Virus record (IMG/VR): IMGVR_UViG_3300020810_000992
Coordinates: 1 to 64,000 of that record
Length of the DNA: 64,000 bases
Strand: one strand, 5' to 3'
Source: a virus
The translations under genes and the position numbers were made by a program. Positions 61,406-64,000 of this stretch are shown here, one piece after another. Position 1 is the stretch's first letter. Each line of letters starts with the position of its first letter. The notes under the pieces were generated by a model. That model was not told the origin of the DNA and made no database searches. It saw only the letters and a list, made by a program, of their open reading frames with translations.

Positions 61406-64000
61406 ATGGCAAAACAAGATATTTACTTAGGTGTTGAGGGTAACGACGGTACTGGTGATAGTATTCGCGAATCGTTTCGTAAAGCAAATGAAAACTTTAC
61501 AGAACTTTATGCTGTCTTTGGACAGGGCGGAACTATTAGTTTTACTGCACTAAACGATACTCCAACAGCAATTACACCGAGCGGATTACTAATTGGTAAC
61601 ACTGCTGGTACAGAATTAGTACAAAAAACTCTTACAGCAGGCGACGGTATTAGCATTGACAATTCAAGTTCAAGTAATATTACTATTACTAATACAGGTG
61701 CAAATATTAACGCTGACACTAGTCCAATTTTAGGTGGACCTCTCAGTGGCAACAGAGTTTATTCTATTGGACTAATTGCAACATCACCAGAGGCTATTGC
61801 AGAATTTAATACTACACATGGTTCGAGCATTACTATTGATGATCTTGTTACAGACAAAAAATTCCAAGATCAATACTACGCACCAAATGTAACATTTGAA
61901 CCAAATAAATCTGTTCTTGCACGTCAAGAACCTTCTAACGCTAGTGAATATCAAAAAACAATTAGTGAGTACAGAGGCGGAAATCTTGTAATTAATGATC
62001 ACGGTCTAGATTGGAGTGCAAACGGAACTAAATGGCGCTACTCTACAACTGGAACTCCTCCAGGAGGACTGACAAACAATACTGATTACTTTATTCGTTT
62101 TGTAAATGAAGATCAAGTTAGTATTCATGCAACAAAAGAAGAAGCACAAAATAACAATGATACATCAAGACAAGCAGTTAGCATTGCACTTGGTGTAACT
62201 ACACAACCAAATGGTCAAGACTTTATTAAAGATATTACATACGATGAATCGCTATACGGATTTTACAAAGATGACGAAGCACTTCCACGTAAAAATGTAG
62301 TTAGACGTCAAGGTGATAAAATGGAAGGTGCTCTATACCTTCATGATCATCCCGGAGATTTGTCAGGAGTTGACACAGGAAATGCTGAAGACTTGCAAGC
62401 CGCAAGTAAATTATACGTAGACAATACATCATATGCATCAACTGAAGATTTATTTGTTACTAAACAAGGCGATGACACACAAGCACGTACTCCAGTAGGC
62501 CTTGAAGGTCGCGGACTTAGTTATGCTTATGGCAGTTTAAAGGCAGCGTGTTTAAAAGCACAAGAAATTGTAGAAACTGCTCCAATTGAACCAGGTGCAT
62601 ATAGACAAACAATTACATATGACGATGGTAAAGGAGTGTCCCTAGTAGTTGCAGAAGGAACTACTAACTTAAACACTTCTGCAGAAAATGCAATTACGTA
62701 CCTAAGAAAAAATAAATTATTCATACAAAAAGCAATCATTGATTATGTAAACGATACATTCCCAAGTCTTTCATATCAAGCAACTAATGTTATTAATCCA
62801 AGTACCGAATCAATTCTTTTTAGAAATAAAGAATTTATTATGGAAGAAGTTAAAGCATGGATTAACCATAATATTGGTAATGCTAGTGTTGGTACACTAT
62901 GGTATGACTTTAGATATAATAGTGCTAAATGTAAACGAGATGTAGGCTATATTGTTGATGCTTGGATTAACGACTTGTCAAAAGGTGGCAACATTGAAAC
63001 ACGCAGAGTTGCATCTAGTTATCTAGCTGGATTAAGAAATGCTGTAGGTAGATCAGATAATCTAAGCAACACTCAAGATCAAATTGCACAAACAAATGCC
63101 GCAATTGAATTTGCTAGAGATCTTGTAAAGCAATATGTTCTTACAAATACAGCATATACTCCTAAACAAGGAACATTTGTTGTTGATGCAAATAACTTAA
63201 CAGCAGTTAGTTTTGAATTTTATATTGGTTCGTCATCTAAAGTACATACATATGTGAACGGCGGACTAGTAAATGGTAACTTAAATGTAAGCAACTTTAC
63301 TTACGATAACGTTACTGGTATTGCTACACTGACAACTACAACCAACCACGGATTTAGTGCAGGTGACGTTGTTTCAATAAGCGGAATTAATATCAGTTGT
63401 ACAGATGGCAACTTAGTTTATCCAGAGAGCTTCTTACAAGATACTACCAACGGATATATTGTAGAATCAGGATCTGGAAACAAAGATGTTATCGGAAGAG
63501 CTGATATACTTACAACGACAATTACTGATGTAATTTCAAATGGTTTAACTGCTCTAGCAAATCCAATAGGAACAGAATTGCCAGGCACTACCTGTGAGCG
63601 TGATGTTGGATTAATGATCGAAGGAATGATCCTCGATATTGGAAATGGAACAAATGCTAATATCAATGCACTACAATCAGCACTAAGATATTTTAATAGT
63701 CCATCTGGTGCAAAGGCAAGAATTACACAAGGTGTTGAAACAAGAGCCGCTATTGCTAAATTAAAACAAATTGTTAATCAAGTTATTAGTAACGTTGATT
63801 TGCTAACACAGTCTAAAAGATTTGCTGTTACTCCAAATAATCTAGCAACTAATACGTTCGAAGTAAATGTTGGAGTGTCAACCGTCGTTCATACATATGT
63901 AACCGGCGGTACTATTACATTTGGCGGTAATACATTTGATGTAAGCAACTTTGCATACAACAACATAACAGGATTAGCTGTAGTTACTACAACTACTGCA
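61406..64000 (+). CDS. Giant fibre/structural protein, N-terminal 865 aa, runs off the window
   Basis: The frame is open from ATG 61406 (MAKQDIYLGVEGNDGTGDSIRE) to the window end, with no stop. The N terminus resembles attachment modules of marine T4-like phage fibres (IRESFRKANENFTELYAVFG). The body has repeated blocks: CKRDVGYIVDAWINDL and later CERDVGLMIEGMILDI, and two copies of a strand pair ('FEFYIGSSSKVHTYV', 'FEVNVGVSTVVHTYV'). These are internal domain repeats. Probably a large tail or baseplate fibre. Confidence 0.82.
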   Translation, partial: MAKQDIYLGVEGNDGTGDSIRESFRKANENFTELYAVFGQGGTISFTALNDTPTAITPSGLLIGNTAGTELVQKTLTAGDGISIDNSSSSNITITNTGANINADTSPILGGPLSGNRVYSIGLIATSPEAIAEFNTTHGSSITIDDLVTDKKFQDQYYAPNVTFEPNKSVLARQEPSNASEYQKTISEYRGGNLVINDHGLDWSANGTKWRYSTTGTPPGGLTNNTDYFIRFVNEDQVSIHATKEEAQNNNDTSRQAVSIALGVTTQPNGQDFIKDITYDESLYGFYKDDEALPRKNVVRRQGDKMEGALYLHDHPGDLSGVDTGNAEDLQAASKLYVDNTSYASTEDLFVTKQGDDTQARTPVGLEGRGLSYAYGSLKAACLKAQEIVETAPIEPGAYRQTITYDDGKGVSLVVAEGTTNLNTSAENAITYLRKNKLFIQKAIIDYVNDTFPSLSYQATNVINPSTESILFRNKEFIMEEVKAWINHNIGNASVGTLWYDFRYNSAKCKRDVGYIVDAWINDLSKGGNIETRRVASSYLAGLRNAVGRSDNLSNTQDQIAQTNAAIEFARDLVKQYVLTNTAYTPKQGTFVVDANNLTAVSFEFYIGSSSKVHTYVNGGLVNGNLNVSNFTYDNVTGIATLTTTTNHGFSAGDVVSISGINISCTDGNLVYPESFLQDTTNGYIVESGSGNKDVIGRADILTTTITDVISNGLTALANPIGTELPGTTCERDVGLMIEGMILDIGNGTNANINALQSALRYFNSPSGAKARITQGVETRAAIAKLKQIVNQVISNVDLLTQSKRFAVTPNNLATNTFEVNVGVSTVVHTYVTGGTITFGGNTFDVSNFAYNNITGLAVVTTTTA

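Noticed and set aside
1-64000. CRISPR arrays, integrase/attachment sites, insertion sequences and rRNA genes
   Set aside because: I looked for regularly spaced direct repeats, recombinase motifs, transposase motifs and rRNA-like sequence and saw none; the window reads as a lytic phage genome.
1-64000. Photosynthesis genes (psbA, psbD, hli) expected for a cyanophage
   Set aside because: None of their conserved motifs were seen in this window, so the bilin genes alone do not establish a cyanobacterial host.

Overview
The window is 64 kb of an AT-rich, densely packed genome of a T4-like marine myophage. Almost every gene is on the + strand, genes commonly overlap by 1-20 bases, and one short block (39.3-41.3 kb) plus one small gene near 61 kb are on the - strand. 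T4-like/cyanophage-like gene content includes NrdA/NrdB/glutaredoxin, a prohead-core-like protein, tail-fibre-like proteins, a UvsE repair enzyme, an ATP-dependent DNA ligase, three phage-type 2OG-Fe(II) oxygenases and bS21. The circularly permuted tmRNA, a SleB-type hydrolase, a 17-kDa-surface-antigen-like lipoprotein and the curli/FecR/CHASE2 genes point to an alphaproteobacterial host (pelagimyophage-like). A marine cyanobacterial host is not excluded by the tmRNA alone. No photosystem genes are present.

Layout. 0-6 kb: virion/scaffold-type hypotheticals, including two tandem basic paralogues and an acidic prohead-core-like protein that ends at an A9 slippery run. 6-9.8 kb: NfuA-type Fe-S carrier, a 2OG oxygenase, a RecB-like nuclease and a pectate-lyase-fold tail fibre. 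9.8-14 kb: ribonucleotide reductase operon with glutaredoxin. 14-20.5 kb: cold-shock protein, permuted tmRNA, phosphoesterase, many small proteins, an outer-membrane beta-barrel and a thermonuclease-like protein. 20.5-25.3 kb: SleB hydrolase, three consecutive lipoproteins and a 640-residue membrane/coiled-coil protein. 25.6-30.6 kb: bS21, a 2OG oxygenase, GMP reductase, Hsp20, ClpS, heme oxygenase and a bilin reductase. 30.7-39.3 kb: a curli-like secretion/amyloid module (CsgF, CsgG, two curlin-repeat proteins, a FecR-domain protein) followed by a surface beta-barrel protein and a CHASE2 adenylate cyclase. 39.3-41.3 kb, - strand: two paralogous holin-like proteins, small membrane proteins, an aerolysin/ETX-MTX2-like protein and a Cys-rich microprotein. 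41.4-49.7 kb: peroxiredoxin, SprT-like protease, FkbM methyltransferase, ClpP, a third 2OG oxygenase and a glycine-zipper protein. 50.1-51.0 kb: five tRNAs with a small promoter-terminator RNA. 51-64 kb: deaminase, DNA ligase, fibre proteins, QueD, a glycosyltransferase, a HAD phosphatase, UvsE, an IscA-like Fe-S carrier and the start of a giant fibre protein.

Two promoter classes are visible. Early/middle-type promoters match host sigma-70 (TTGACA/TTGACT, 17-bp spacer, TATAAT-like) and several carry a shared ACCAAAAT-like box just upstream of the -35. Late-type promoters match the T4 late consensus, NATAAATA. The functional themes are nucleotide supply, translation rescue and proteolysis (tmRNA, ClpP, ClpS, Hsp20, bS21), Fe-S assembly, heme-to-bilin conversion, and extensive remodelling of the host envelope. 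All assignments come from reading the sequence by eye; no database search was run.
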